From contig WGLN01000017.1 of NCBI GenBank assembly GCA_016125555.1, positions 62,001-126,000 of the forward strand: DNA of 64,000 bases, read 5' to 3'. The position numbers were made by a program, and so were the translations under genes. Each line of letters starts with the position of its first letter. The first letter of the stretch is position 1. Source of the stretch: Porphyrobacter sp. Lineage in GTDB: Bacteria > Pseudomonadota > Alphaproteobacteria > Sphingomonadales > Sphingomonadaceae. Under the pieces are notes generated by a model that saw nothing but the letters and a program-made list of their open reading frames with translations, searched no databases and had not been told where the DNA came from. Of this stretch, positions 6,868 to 17,268 are shown one piece after another.

Positions 6868-9656
6868 CAGAATTGCGTTCCTACGTTGAAAGTGAATTGA
6901 CGCTCGTCGTCGCCTTCGACCTTGCGGATGGTCTGGGCGAAATCGATGCGGAAGGGACCGAAGGGCGAGTTCCAGTTGACCCCGATCCCTGCGGTGATGC
7001 GCGGGCTCGCGGAGTTCCCGAGGAAGAACTCGCGGAAGTTCGAACGCGGCGAGATCAGGCGCAGGTTGGGATCGCCGTTGACGTCGAACTCGTCGGTCGT
7101 CTGGGCGGTTGTCGGCCGGCCCTGGTCATCCACGAGCGGCTGCCCGTCCGGTCCGACCGAAGTGAGATAGAGCGCGTTGCCGTTGTCGTCGCGGATCGGG
7201 CTGCCCGCCGTGTTGTCGTTGAGAACAGGGGTTTCGACGCCCCACAGCGCGCCGATGTCCGCCCAGATCGACGGCCTCAGACCCATCTCGCGCGCCCCGC
7301 TGCCGAGCGGAATCTCCAGTTCGGCACGGCCCAGATAGTAGTTGCGGCCGCCGATCGCGTCGTCGCGCACCTGGTTGCGGTCGGTGAAATAGGTGGGATT
7401 GCCCGCATCGTCGAGCACCGGGCGGTTGTTCGCATCGAGGATCGAGAAGCGGGTCAGCACCCGCGGACCCACGCCGCGGATCGCGAAACCGCGGAACTGC
7501 GGCTCTCCGAGGAAGAAGCGGTCCGTCAGCAGGACGTCGTCGACACCCGGGCCGGGGCGGGTCTGAAGCGGGATGATCGTGCCCCCCTCGGCGAGGACCG
7601 AGAAGATGAAGCCCGAATTGCCGAGGCTCCAGAACTGCTGGGCACGGCCGCGGAAGCGGGCATAGCGCACATCCCCGCCGAGCCCCGCGAATTCGCCGCT
7701 CAGGGTGATGGTCTTGCCGCGGGTCGGACGCAGCCGCGAATTGAGCGAATTGTAGTTGAGGCTGAGGCCGAGGATCGAGCTCAACCGGGTGCCGATCGCA
7801 TCGCACAGGAAGCGCCCGGCGCGCAGCGGATCGCATTCCAGAACCCCGTCGCCGTTAAGATCGGAGAAGAACTGGTTCTGGTCGAGCGTCACGTCTTCGT
7901 AGTTGAGCGTGTAGCTGCCGATCAGCGACATGTACTCGGTGAGCGGCACCCCGGCACGCAGCGAGAAGCCGGTGGTCGACTGCTTGAAGGTGGTGTTCCG
8001 CGTCAGGTTCGTGAAGTTGAAGCTGTTGAAGTCGCGGCGGTAGATGTCGACGCCCGCCGAGATGTTGCGATCGAAGAGATAGGGCTCGGCGAAGCTCACC
8101 TGGGCCGATCGCGAGAACTGCGAATAGTTGACGCTGAGCCCGATGGTCTGCCCGCGCCCGCGGAAGTTGCGCTGCCGGATGGAGCCGGCGAGGATGAACC
8201 GCTCGATCGAGGAGAAGCCGGCGGAGAACTGCAGCTCGCCGGTTGGACGCTCCTCGACGTTGGCCTCGAGCACGATCCGGTCGGGCGCGCTGCCCTCGAC
8301 CTGGGTGACCTCGAAGTTCTCCTGGAAATATCCCAGCGAATTGATGCGCGCAGTGGTGCGCTGCACCGCGAGGCTGTTGAAGGCGTCGCCCTCCGCGATG
8401 CGGAACTCGCGCCGCACGACCTTGTCCTGGGTGAGCGTGTTGCCGTTGATGTCGACCCGCTCGACATAGACGCGCGGCGCTTCACGCAAGGTGAAGGTCA
8501 CGTTCATCTTCAGGTCGTCCTTGTCCGGCTTGAAGCGCGGCTGGACGTCGGCGAAGGCGTAGCCGAAACGGCCGGCCAGCTCGGTCAGCTGCTCAACGGT
8601 GTCCTCGACCGTCTTGGCGTTGTACCAGTCGCCTTCCTTCATCGGCAGGCCGGCGCTCATCGTGTCGCTGTCGAAGTCGCGCAGCTGGCTGTCGACCTTG
8701 ACGTCGCCGAACTTGTAGCGCTCGCCCTCCTCCACCACATAGGTGATGATGAAGTCCTTCTGGTCCGGCGTCAGCTCGGCGACCGCGGACACAACGCGGA
8801 AATCGGCATAACCCTCGGTCAGGTAGAACTGCCGCAGCTTCTGCTGGTCGAACGCCATGCGATCGGGATCGTAGCTGGTGTTCGAGCTGAAGAAGGTGAA
8901 CAGCCCGGTTTCCTTGGTCACCATCTCCCCGCGCAGCTTGCCGTCGGAGAACTTCTCGTTGCCGAGGATGTTGATCTGGCGGACCTTGGACTTGGGGCCC
9001 TCGGAAATCTCGAAGACGATGTCGACGCGGTTCTGCGGCAGCTGCACCATCTTGGGCTCGACCGTGGCGGCGAAGCGGCCCTGCCGCTTGTAGAGCTCGA
9101 TGATGCGCGCCACGTCCGCGCGGACCTTGGAACGGGTGAAGATCTGGCGCGGGGCCAGCTTGATCTCGGGCAGGATCTTGTCGTTTTTGAGGCGCTTGTT
9201 GCCCTCCAGCACGATGCGGTTGATGACCGGGTTCTCGGTCACGCTGATGACGACGTTGCCGTTGTCGTTGCGGATCGAGAAGTTCGAGAACAACTCGGTC
9301 GCGCCGAGGTCCTTGAGCGCCGCGTCGGCGGCGGCCGAGGTGTATTCGTCGCCCACCCGCAGGCGGATGTAGCTGAGGATGGTGGTCGGCTCGAGCCGCT
9401 CGGCGCCGACCACGCTGATCGTGCGGATCGTTTCCGTCTGCGGCGCGGGCGCCGGGGTGGGCGCGGGAGCGGGCGTCACCGCCGGCTGGGCGGGATCCTG
9501 CTGCGCCTCGTCCTGCGCGAAGGCCGTGCCGGGCACGCCGGCAAGGATCGACCCGCAGCACAGCATCGCGGCCAACCGCCCGGTGGGCGACAGGGCGGAA
9601 CGACGGCCAGTCTGGCTAGTGACCGGCACGCAGCCCGTCTCGCTCATTCGGTTCAT
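6867..9656 (-). CDS. bamA: Outer membrane protein assembly factor BamA
   Basis: Central beta-barrel of the machinery that inserts outer membrane proteins. From the ATG at 9656 it has 929 aa; an ATG three codons later is also possible. A signal peptide ending AFA-Q and a Pro/Ala-rich linker (PTPAPAPQ) are followed by five POTRA-type repeats and the Omp85 barrel. The lid-loop motif FRGF (PQFRGFAIRG) is present, and the C-terminus ends in aromatic Phe as usual. It is longer than E. coli BamA (810 aa), with loop insertions rich in D-x-N-x-D patterns. It is transcribed after rseP (170-base gap) and coupled to ompH. Confidence 0.96.
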   Translation of the reverse strand: MNRMSETGCVPVTSQTGRRSALSPTGRLAAMLCCGSILAGVPGTAFAQDEAQQDPAQPAVTPAPAPTPAPAPQTETIRTISVVGAERLEPTTILSYIRLRVGDEYTSAAADAALKDLGATELFSNFSIRNDNGNVVISVTENPVINRIVLEGNKRLKNDKILPEIKLAPRQIFTRSKVRADVARIIELYKRQGRFAATVEPKMVQLPQNRVDIVFEISEGPKSKVRQINILGNEKFSDGKLRGEMVTKETGLFTFFSSNTSYDPDRMAFDQQKLRQFYLTEGYADFRVVSAVAELTPDQKDFIITYVVEEGERYKFGDVKVDSQLRDFDSDTMSAGLPMKEGDWYNAKTVEDTVEQLTELAGRFGYAFADVQPRFKPDKDDLKMNVTFTLREAPRVYVERVDINGNTLTQDKVVRREFRIAEGDAFNSLAVQRTTARINSLGYFQENFEVTQVEGSAPDRIVLEANVEERPTGELQFSAGFSSIERFILAGSIRQRNFRGRGQTIGLSVNYSQFSRSAQVSFAEPYLFDRNISAGVDIYRRDFNSFNFTNLTRNTTFKQSTTGFSLRAGVPLTEYMSLIGSYTLNYEDVTLDQNQFFSDLNGDGVLECDPLRAGRFLCDAIGTRLSSILGLSLNYNSLNSRLRPTRGKTITLSGEFAGLGGDVRYARFRGRAQQFWSLGNSGFIFSVLAEGGTIIPLQTRPGPGVDDVLLTDRFFLGEPQFRGFAIRGVGPRVLTRFSILDANNRPVLDDAGNPTYFTDRNQVRDDAIGGRNYYLGRAELEIPLGSGAREMGLRPSIWADIGALWGVETPVLNDNTAGSPIRDDNGNALYLTSVGPDGQPLVDDQGRPTTAQTTDEFDVNGDPNLRLISPRSNFREFFLGNSASPRITAGIGVNWNSPFGPFRIDFAQTIRKVEGDDERQFTFNVGTQF

Positions 9657-9826
9657 GCAGCTAACGTCCCGTTCAACCCGTCTGTCACTTGCCCCTGAGA
9701 GGCTGATGCCCCGGGCGGCCAAGCCTGTGCCCGATGTTCCCCGCGGCGGTCAAGCCGCGAGGGCCTTGCCCGCGTGCGCCGCGCACCGCTTTCCACCGAA
9801 AGCCGCCGCGCTGCCCGTCCGACCCG

Positions 9827-10948
9827 TCAACTGCCGAAGAGGGGGAGCGAGAACAGGTCATTCACCGTCACCACCACCATCAGCGTCAGCACCAGAGCGA
9901 TCCCGGTGCGATAGGCCCATTCGGTCGCCTGCGGCCCAACCGGCTTGCGACGGATCGCCTCGGCCAGGTAGAACATCAGGTGCCCGCCATCGAGCGCGGG
10001 GATTGGCAAGAAGTTGATGAATGCCAAATTAAGCGAAATGAGCGCGCCCAGCGTGATGAACTCGGGCAGGCCGAGGCTCATCTGTTCGCCAGAGAACTTG
10101 GCGATCTTGAGCGGCCCGCCAAGCTCGCTGAAGGAACGGTCCCCGCGCACGATCTGGGCGATGCCGGTGATCATCATGTCCACCGTGTCGATGCACTGGC
10201 GCACCGAGCGCACCGCCGCTTCGCCGATGCCGACCGGCTCGTAACGTTCTGCGATGTCACGCGTCGAGACGCCGATCAGGCCGACGGTCTGCGAGTTGCC
10301 GAACCCGTCCTCGATCCGCTTCGCCTTTGCGGTGACCGAAAGCGCAATCCGCTCGTCGCCGCGCGTGACCGTGATCACGAAGCGGCGATTGGGGTGGAGC
10401 AGGATGGTCTGCTGGATGTCGCGCCAGCTCTCCATCCGCTCGCCGTCGATCGCGACGATCCGGTCGCCGACCTTCATGCCGGCCGCCTCTGCCGGCGAGT
10501 CGGCGGTCACCGCGGCAACCGTGCCGACATCCGTGGGGTCGACCGGCAGCGGCTTGCCGTAGTAGAGATTGAAGGCGAAGAAGATCGCCAGCGCGACCAG
10601 CAGGTTGGTGACCGGTCCCGCGGCGACGATCAAGGCGCGCTTCCACAGCGCGGCGCTCTGGAAATTGCCTTCTTCCTTCGGCGCGGAAGGATCGGGCACG
10701 CTCGCCGGGTTCATGTCGCCCTGGAACTGCACATAGCCGCCCAGCGGCAGCACTGAGAGCTTCCAGCGGGTACCCTTGCGGTCGGTGAAGCCGGCGATTT
10801 CCTTGCCGAACCCGACCGAGAAACTCTCGGCCCGCACCCCGAACCAGCGGCCCACCAGCAGGTGGCCGAGCTCGTGCAGGGTAACGAGCGGCCCCAGCAC
10901 GAGCAGGAAGCCGACGACATACATCCAGAACGGGGGTGCTTCAAACAA
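9827..10948 (-). CDS. rseP: Site-2 intramembrane zinc metalloprotease RseP
   Basis: Membrane protease that performs regulated intramembrane cleavage, classically of anti-sigma factors. The start is taken as the TTG at 10948 (373 aa), which yields a typical N-terminus ending in the active site HELGH (H25, E26, H29) and overlaps the end of dxr by 8 bases. No in-frame ATG precedes the active site helix except the internal one at residue 9. One PDZ region (AVTADSPAEAAGMKVGD) lies in the middle, and the second zinc-ligand motif NFLPIPALDGG is near the C-terminus. Confidence 0.94.
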   Translation of the reverse strand: MFEAPPFWMYVVGFLLVLGPLVTLHELGHLLVGRWFGVRAESFSVGFGKEIAGFTDRKGTRWKLSVLPLGGYVQFQGDMNPASVPDPSAPKEEGNFQSAALWKRALIVAAGPVTNLLVALAIFFAFNLYYGKPLPVDPTDVGTVAAVTADSPAEAAGMKVGDRIVAIDGERMESWRDIQQTILLHPNRRFVITVTRGDERIALSVTAKAKRIEDGFGNSQTVGLIGVSTRDIAERYEPVGIGEAAVRSVRQCIDTVDMMITGIAQIVRGDRSFSELGGPLKIAKFSGEQMSLGLPEFITLGALISLNLAFINFLPIPALDGGHLMFYLAEAIRRKPVGPQATEWAYRTGIALVLTLMVVVTVNDLFSLPLFGS

Positions 10949-12107
10949 GGGCTTGGGTCTCCAGCAGGCTGCGGGCTTGCCTGCGAGCCGATTGATCGAC
11001 GTCCAGCACTTCGGCGAGGCTGGCCGGACGCGGCGCATCGTTGCTGCGCGCAAGCGTCTCCTCGACCAATGCCGCAATCCGGGTGAACCTCAACTGACCG
11101 GACAGGAAGGCGGCGACCGCGACCTCGTTGGCGGCGTTGAGGATCGCCGGCGCGCTGCCCCCGGCGGCAATCGCCTCGCGCGCCAGCCGGGTCGCGGGGA
11201 ACAGCGCCTCGTTGGTCGGCTCGAAGGTCAATTGCCCGATCGCGGCGAGATCGAGCGGGGCGAGCGGCGTTTCCATGCGCTGCGGCCAGGCCAGGCACGA
11301 GGCGATCGGCACCCGCATGTCCGAAGGTCCGAGCTGCGCGAGCGTCGAGCGGTCGCGGAACTCGACCATCGAATGCACCACGCTTTGCGGGTGGACGACG
11401 ATGTGCAGCCGGTCGAGCCCGACCGGGAAGAGGTGGTAGGCCTCGATATATTCGAGCCCCTTGTTCATCATCGTCGCCGAATCGACACTGATCTTGGCGC
11501 CCATCGACCAGTTGGGATGCGCCACCGCCTGCGCGGGCGTCGCCGCGTCGAGTTCGGCCTGCGACCAGGTGCGCAGCGGCCCGCCGCTGGCGGTGAGGGT
11601 GATGCGCGCGACATCCTCGATGCGGTTGCCGTTGAGGCACTGGAAGATCGCGTTGTGCTCGGAATCGGTGGGCAGCAGCGTCGCGCCGTGCCTCGCGACC
11701 GCCTGCATCATCACCTCGCCCGCGGAGACCAGCGCCTCCTTGTTGGCGAGCGCGATGGTGCCGCCGCGCTCGATCGCGGCCATCACCGGGCCCAGCCCCG
11801 CGCAGCCGACGATCGCCGCCACCGTCATGTCGACGGGACGCGCCGCCGCCTCGCACAGCGCCGCGCGGCCGGCCGCCGCCTCCACCCCGCTCCCGGCGAG
11901 CGCGTCGCGCAGGGCTGGCAGGCAGGCCTCGTCACCGACCACCGCCAGCTTCGCGTCGAACTCGATGGCGAGCGCGGCGAGTTCGGCGACGCTGCAATGC
12001 GCGGTGAGCGCCTCCACCTGCCAGGCGTCGCGGTTGCGGCGCACCAGATCGAGCGTCGAGGCGCCGATCGATCCGGTGGCGCCGAGCAGGGTGAGCGAGC
12101 GGGTCAT
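10941..12107 (-). CDS. dxr: 1-deoxy-D-xylulose 5-phosphate reductoisomerase
   Basis: Converts DXP to MEP with NADPH, the first committed step of the MEP isoprenoid pathway. The protein has 388 aa from the ATG at 12107. The N-terminal Rossmann motif LGATGSIG, the central TDSEHNAIFQCL region and the metal/substrate loop KISVDSATMMNKGLE are all present. It overlaps rseP downstream and starts 7 bases after cdsA ends. Confidence 0.97.
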   Translation of the reverse strand: MTRSLTLLGATGSIGASTLDLVRRNRDAWQVEALTAHCSVAELAALAIEFDAKLAVVGDEACLPALRDALAGSGVEAAAGRAALCEAAARPVDMTVAAIVGCAGLGPVMAAIERGGTIALANKEALVSAGEVMMQAVARHGATLLPTDSEHNAIFQCLNGNRIEDVARITLTASGGPLRTWSQAELDAATPAQAVAHPNWSMGAKISVDSATMMNKGLEYIEAYHLFPVGLDRLHIVVHPQSVVHSMVEFRDRSTLAQLGPSDMRVPIASCLAWPQRMETPLAPLDLAAIGQLTFEPTNEALFPATRLAREAIAAGGSAPAILNAANEVAVAAFLSGQLRFTRIAALVEETLARSNDAPRPASLAEVLDVDQSARRQARSLLETQALV

Positions 12108-12114
12108 CGGCGCA

Positions 12115-12865
12115 TCATCCCAGCAAACGCACGCCCAAGGCAACGACAAACAGCATGAAGAACACCGCGATGAAGCCGTCGAGCCGGTCGAACAGCCCCC
12201 CGTGGCCGGGAATGAGCGCGCTCGAATCCTTCACGCCCGCACGGCGCTTCATCCAGCTTTCGAAGAAATCCCCGGTCTGCGCGATCACCGCGACAAGCGC
12301 GCCGCCGAACAGCGCGAGTGCCAGGCCCGCGGCATCGCGAGACATGGCCGAAGCGGGGCCCAAGCCGGCCCAACCGGTGCCCAGCGTCACCAAGCCGGCG
12401 GCGAGCGCCCCGCCGCCGAGTCCTGCCCAGGTCTTCGAAGGGCTGATCCGCGGCGCGATCTTCGGCCCGCCGATCGCGCGGCCCGCGAAATAGGCACCGG
12501 CATCGACCGCGATGATCGGCGCGATGTAGCCGATCAGCACCTCGAGCGGGCCGTAGCCGAGGCTCTGGCCTTCCACCGGGAGGAACTGCGCGCCGTTGCG
12601 CAGCGCCGCCATCGCCAGGGCCGCGGCGCCGATATAGATCACGCCGGCGAAGAACCACGCGGTCTCCGCCGCCCCCGATACGTTGAAGCGCGCGACCAGC
12701 CGGTTCCACTCCCACAGCACCCCGAGCCCCAGCAGAGCGACGAAGCCGGTCCACACCCAGCCGCCGAGCCACAGCGCCCCGGCGGAGACGACCAGCATCA
12801 CCACCGCCGAGCCGAGCCTGACCGGCAGGTCCGAAACGCCCGCCTTGGGATCGCGCACGCGCACC

Positions 12866-12879
<14 letters not shown>
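12115..12879 (-). CDS. cdsA: Phosphatidate cytidylyltransferase CdsA
   Basis: Makes CDP-diacylglycerol from phosphatidate and CTP at the inner membrane, the branch point for phospholipids. The protein has 254 aa from the ATG at 12879, with several membrane helices. The C-terminal family signature is visible (SKTWAGLGGG, then SALIPGHGGLFDRLDG). Its start overlaps the end of uppS by 14 bases. Confidence 0.95.
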
Positions 12880-13549
<670 letters not shown>

Positions 13550-13565
13550 CCCCTAAAGATCCGTC

Positions 13566-13633
13566 CGCTGCGAGCGAAGTCGAGAGGCCCTGCCTGCTTC
13601 GGCGTGTCTCGACTTTGCGCGACACGAACGGCA
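13566..13633. repeat. REP-like imperfect inverted repeat between frr and uppS
   Basis: The left arm CGAGCGAAGTCGAGA (13571-13585) pairs with the right arm TCTCGACTTTGCGCG (13607-13621) with one mismatch and one wobble, around a 21-base loop. The ACACGAACGG continuation on the right is typical of this kind of element. It fills most of the 104-base gap between frr and uppS. Confidence 0.5.
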
Positions 13634-13653
13634 GGCGGGCACCCTCGCGCGCC

Positions 13654-14211
13654 CTACTGCGTCAGGATTTCCTGCTTCTTCTTGGCGACCGCCTCGTCGG
13701 TTTCCTTGACGTATTGGTCGGTCAGCTTCTGGACCTCGTCCTCGGCGCGCTTGCGGTCATCCTCGGAGATTTCCTTCTTCTTCTCGTCGGCCTTGAGGCT
13801 TTCCATCGCGTCGCGGCGCACGTTGCGGATCGCGATCTTGCCCTTCTCGCCATACTGGTCGGCGAGCTTGGCCAGCTCCTTGCGGCGGTCCTGGGTGAGA
13901 TCGGGAATCGGCAGGCGCAGGGTCTGGCCGTCGATGATCGGATTGAGGCCGAGATTGGCGTGGGCGATGCCCTTTTCGACCGCGATGAGGTTCGACTTGT
14001 CCCACACCTGCACGCTGAGCATCCGCGGCTCAGGCGCGGAGACGGTGGCGACCTGGTTGAGCGGCATCATCGCGCCATAGACCTCGACCACCACCGGATC
14101 GAGCAGGCTCGCATTGGCGCGCCCGGTGCGCAGGCCCTGAAGATCGCTCTTGAGCGATTCCACCGCCCCCTTCATGCGGCGCTCTGTATCGGCCTTGTCG
14201 TATTGCGGCAT
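13654..14211 (-). CDS. frr: Ribosome recycling factor
   Basis: Splits post-termination ribosomes with EF-G. The protein has 185 aa, exactly the family length. The conserved segments [28 protein letters not shown] and [11 protein letters not shown] are present. It is 22 bases downstream of pyrH on the same strand. Confidence 0.98.
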   Translation of the reverse strand: MPQYDKADTERRMKGAVESLKSDLQGLRTGRANASLLDPVVVEVYGAMMPLNQVATVSAPEPRMLSVQVWDKSNLIAVEKGIAHANLGLNPIIDGQTLRLPIPDLTQDRRKELAKLADQYGEKGKIAIRNVRRDAMESLKADEKKKEISEDDRKRAEDEVQKLTDQYVKETDEAVAKKKQEILTQ

Positions 14212-14233
14212 GGGTCAGGCTTCCCTCTTGCTG

Positions 14234-14953
14234 TCAGTTGTCTTGGACGATCGTCTGCACCCCCTCGCCCGCGAGCACCCGGGCAAGGTTGCCCTTTTCG
14301 CGGATCGAGAAGACCACGATCGGAATCTGGTTGTCGCGGCACAGCGCCACGGCGGAGGCGTCCATCACCTTGAGATTGTCGGCCAGCACCTTGTCGTAGG
14401 TCACGGTGTCGAACCGCGTCGCGGCCGGGTTGCGCTTGGGGTCGCTGTCATAGACCCCGCCGACGCTGGTGCCCTTGAGCAGCGCGTCGCAGCGCATCTC
14501 CGCCGCGCGCAGGGCCGCGCCGCTGTCGGTGGTGAAATAGGGCGCGCCCACCCCGGCCGCGAAGATCACCACGCGGCCCTTTTCGAGATGGCGCTCGGCG
14601 CGGCGGCGGATCACCGGCTCGCACACCTGGTCCATCTGGATCGCGCTCTGCACGCGGGTCTGGACGCCGAGCTGTTCGAGCGCGTTCTGCATCGCGAGCG
14701 CGTTCATCACCGTCGCCAGCATCCCCATGTAATCGGCCTGCGCGCGGTCCATCCCCTGCGCCGCGCCCGCCATGCCGCGGAAGATGTTGCCCCCGCCGAT
14801 GACGAGACAGATTTCGAGCCCGGTGTCCTTGGCCGCCTTCACCTCCTTGGCGAGTTCGGCGACGAAGGTCGGGTCGATCCCGAACTGCTGGTCCCCCATC
14901 AGCACCTCGCCCGAGAGCTTGAGGAGGACGCGTTTCAGGGGAGGCAGGGACAT
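14234..14953 (-). CDS. pyrH: Uridylate kinase
   Basis: Phosphorylates UMP to UDP in pyrimidine nucleotide synthesis. The protein has 239 aa from the ATG at 14953 ([16 protein letters not shown]). The N-terminal KLSGE phosphate loop, GGGNIFRG, and the [16 protein letters not shown] segment of the amino acid kinase fold are visible. It lies between tsf and frr. Confidence 0.98.
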   Translation of the reverse strand: MSLPPLKRVLLKLSGEVLMGDQQFGIDPTFVAELAKEVKAAKDTGLEICLVIGGGNIFRGMAGAAQGMDRAQADYMGMLATVMNALAMQNALEQLGVQTRVQSAIQMDQVCEPVIRRRAERHLEKGRVVIFAAGVGAPYFTTDSGAALRAAEMRCDALLKGTSVGGVYDSDPKRNPAATRFDTVTYDKVLADNLKVMDASAVALCRDNQIPIVVFSIREKGNLARVLAGEGVQTIVQDN

Positions 14954-15057
14954 GGGAAAAGGCGGCTCCGGCTGGAATCTGGGTGCGGCGGGCTTAACGG
15001 GCAAAGCGCGCCAGCGCAAAGGGTAAGGTGACGGCCCTCGCGCCGGCCTTCAAGGAA

Positions 15058-15092
15058 ACGGCCGCCGCAGCATGGGGGGCTGCGGCGGCCGT
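15058..15092 (-). terminator. Strong hairpin between tsf and pyrH
   Basis: A perfect 14-bp stem, ACGGCCGCCGCAGC with GCTGCGGCGGCCGT, has a 7-base loop. On the minus strand it is followed by TTTCCTT. It sits 24 bases after the tsf stop and probably terminates or attenuates the rpsB-tsf message before pyrH. Confidence 0.65.
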
Positions 15093-15115
15093 CGCCGGGT
15101 TTCGTGAGGCTGGGT

Positions 15116-16042
15116 TCAGCCCTTGACCGCCGCCGCGACTTCCGCGGCGAAATCGGTCTCTTCCTTCTCGATGCCTTCGCCGAGCTGGAAGCGTGCATAG
15201 TCGGTCAGCTTGACCGAACCGCCATTGTCCTTGGCGAACTTGGCGACCACGGCTTCGACGCTCGACTTGTTGTCCATCACGAACATCTGGCTGAGCAGCG
15301 CGTTTTCCTTGGCGAACTTGGCGATCGCGCCGTCGACCATCTTGGCCTGCACTTCGGCGGGCTTGCCGCTTTCGGCGGCCTTTTCCTGGGCGATCTTGCG
15401 CTCGCGCTCGATCACGTCGGCATCGAGCCCGTCGGCCGACAGGGCCATCGGGAACATCGAGGCGATGTGCATCGCGATCTGCTTGCCGAAGGGTTCGAGC
15501 ACGTCCGCCGAGAGGTCGCTCTCGAGCGCCACCAGCACGCCGATCTTGCCGAGGCCCTCGGCGGCGGCATTGTGCATGTAGGACACGATCGCGCCCTGCC
15601 CGACCGAGACGGTCTTGATGCGGCGGATCTGCTGGTTCTCGCCGATGGTCGCGACATTGTCGGTCAGCTTGTCGCCGACGGTGCCGCCGCCGGGATAGGC
15701 AGCCGCCTTCAGCGCCTCGACGTCATCGGTGCCCAGTTCGAGCGCAACCGCGGTGGCCTTGCGCACGAAGTCCTGGAACTTGTCGTTCTTGGCGACAAAA
15801 TCGGTTTCCGAGTTGACCTCTACCGCCACGCCCTTGGTGCCCGCGACGGCAACGCCGACGAGGCCTTCGGCCGCGGTGCGGCTGGACTTCTTCTGGGCGG
15901 TGGCGAGACCCTTGGCGCGCAGCGCGTCGACCGCGGCCTCGATGTCGCCGCCGGCTTCCGACAGCGCCTTCTTGGCGTCCATCATGCCTGCGCCGGTCAT
16001 TTCGCGCAGCTTCTTCACATCGGCGACGGAGAAATCGGCCAT
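15116..16042 (-). CDS. tsf: Translation elongation factor Ts
   Basis: Nucleotide exchange factor for EF-Tu. The protein has 308 aa. The N-terminal UBA-like helix bundle has [16 protein letters not shown], and the core includes SETDFVAKN. It follows rpsB on the same strand with a structured 144-base spacer. Confidence 0.98.
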   Translation of the reverse strand: MADFSVADVKKLREMTGAGMMDAKKALSEAGGDIEAAVDALRAKGLATAQKKSSRTAAEGLVGVAVAGTKGVAVEVNSETDFVAKNDKFQDFVRKATAVALELGTDDVEALKAAAYPGGGTVGDKLTDNVATIGENQQIRRIKTVSVGQGAIVSYMHNAAAEGLGKIGVLVALESDLSADVLEPFGKQIAMHIASMFPMALSADGLDADVIERERKIAQEKAAESGKPAEVQAKMVDGAIAKFAKENALLSQMFVMDNKSSVEAVVAKFAKDNGGSVKLTDYARFQLGEGIEKEETDFAAEVAAAVKG

Positions 16043-16065
16043 GAGAGTTTCCTTCTTGTGTTCGT

Positions 16066-16117
16066 TCTAGCGTTCATCGGGCGCCGGACGCCCTGTGAGG
16101 CTGCCCGGCGCGCTAGA
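16066..16117 (-). promoter_or_regulatory. Structured rpsB-tsf intergenic hairpin
   Basis: The arms TCTAGCG (16066-16072) and CGCTAGA (16111-16117), together with GCGCCGG (16081-16087) and CCGGCGC (16105-16111), can form a long branched or bulged hairpin just before tsf. There is no T run, so partial attenuation or RNA processing is more likely than full termination. Confidence 0.4.
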
Positions 16118-16186
16118 GGGGGATTGTGACGGGCGATTGACGCGCGCTTGCCAAAAGGGCGCGCCGACCGGCCGCGTCGGGAAGAA

Positions 16187-16972
16187 TCAGGCTTCGGCGT
16201 CTTCCGCGGCCGGCGCTTCGGCCTCGGCGACCGGCTCGGCCGGCGGCTCTTCCATCGCGCCGAAATCCGGGGCGCTTTCGGCCTGGTGCTTGCCCTTGCC
16301 GGCCAGCGCCGCCTCGCCCACCGCTTGGCAGTAGAGACGCACCGCGCGCGCGGCGTCGTCGTTGCCGGGGACCGGGAAGGCGATTCCGCTCGGATCGACA
16401 TTGGTGTCGAGCACCGCGATCACCGGGATGCCGAGCACGGCGGCTTCCTTGATCGCGAGGTCTTCCTTGTTGGCGTCGATCACGAACATGACGTCCGGAA
16501 TGCCGCCCATGTCGCGGATGCCGCCGAGCGACAGTTCCAGCTTCTCGCGCTCGCGGGTGAGGTTGAGCACTTCCTTCTTGGTCAGCCCGCTGGTGTCGCC
16601 CGAAAGCTGCTCCTCGAGGCTCTTGAGGCGGCGGATCGAACCCGAAATGGTCTTCCAGTTGGTGAGCATCCCGCCCAGCCAGCGATGGTTGACGAAGTGC
16701 TGGCCCGACATGCGCGCGGCCTCGGCGATCGGCTCCTGCGCCTGGCGCTTGGTGCCGACGAACAGCACCTTGCCGCCCGAACGCACGGTCGATTCCACGA
16801 AGTCGAGCGCGCGCGCGAACAGCGGCACGGTCTGCGACAGGTCGATGATGTGGACACCGTTGCGCGCACCGAAGATGTACGGCTTCATGCGCGGGTTCCA
16901 GCGGTGGGTCTGGTGGCCGAAGTGAGCGCCGGCCTCGATCAATGCTTGCATCGTGACGACAGGTGCCGCCAT
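16187..16972 (-). CDS. rpsB: 30S ribosomal protein uS2
   Basis: Small-subunit ribosomal protein of 261 aa from the ATG at 16972 ([19 protein letters not shown]). The conserved blocks [21 protein letters not shown] and [11 protein letters not shown] are present. After the S2 domain comes an Ala/Glu/Pro-rich acidic tail of about 30 residues, ending [10 protein letters not shown], as seen in related alphaproteobacteria. It is first of the rpsB-tsf pair. Confidence 0.98.
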   Translation of the reverse strand: MAAPVVTMQALIEAGAHFGHQTHRWNPRMKPYIFGARNGVHIIDLSQTVPLFARALDFVESTVRSGGKVLFVGTKRQAQEPIAEAARMSGQHFVNHRWLGGMLTNWKTISGSIRRLKSLEEQLSGDTSGLTKKEVLNLTREREKLELSLGGIRDMGGIPDVMFVIDANKEDLAIKEAAVLGIPVIAVLDTNVDPSGIAFPVPGNDDAARAVRLYCQAVGEAALAGKGKHQAESAPDFGAMEEPPAEPVAEAEAPAAEDAEA

Positions 16973-17205
16973 AGGTATTTCCTTTCCGGTTGTTCCTCTG
17001 GAAGGCAGGAAACCGCGCTGCGGAGCGTCCCGCGAGCGGCACCGGTATGTGCGCCTTCCATGTGACGTTATGCGCCCGGTGGGGCCTTGTGCCCCGCCCG
17101 ACGCGAGCGCGCCCTTAGCCGCGCGGCCCCGCGAAATCCAGCCCTGAATCGTCGCGACGACGCGAAAATCGCCGCAAGCGGCACGAAATCGCGCTTGACA
17201 CCGTG

Positions 17206-17245
17206 GAACAGGTAGGGAACAACGCGGATGGAACAAAGAACGAAC
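17206..17245 (+). promoter_or_regulatory. Two tandem LexA (SOS) boxes, GAAC-N7-GAAC
   Basis: Box 1 is GAAC-N7-GAAC at 17206-17220 and box 2 is GAAC-N7-GAAC at 17231-17245, 25 bases apart start to start. On the other strand both read GTTC-N7-GTTC, the alphaproteobacterial LexA consensus. A TTGACA hexamer at 17195-17200 abuts box 1, so LexA binding would block this promoter. The ATG of the small membrane protein follows 23 bases after box 2; the rpsB start lies 234 bases away in the other direction. Confidence 0.7.
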
Positions 17246-17268
17246 GCGAATCCGGGAAGGAGACCGCC

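Noticed and set aside
6873..9698. A very long open frame (over 900 codons) on the plus strand opposite bamA, and similar ones opposite lon (27616-30615) and hrpB (34070-37027)
   Set aside because: In DNA of this GC content the strand opposite a gene often stays open. These frames show low-complexity Arg/Ala/Gly composition and no family features, while the minus-strand genes are clear.
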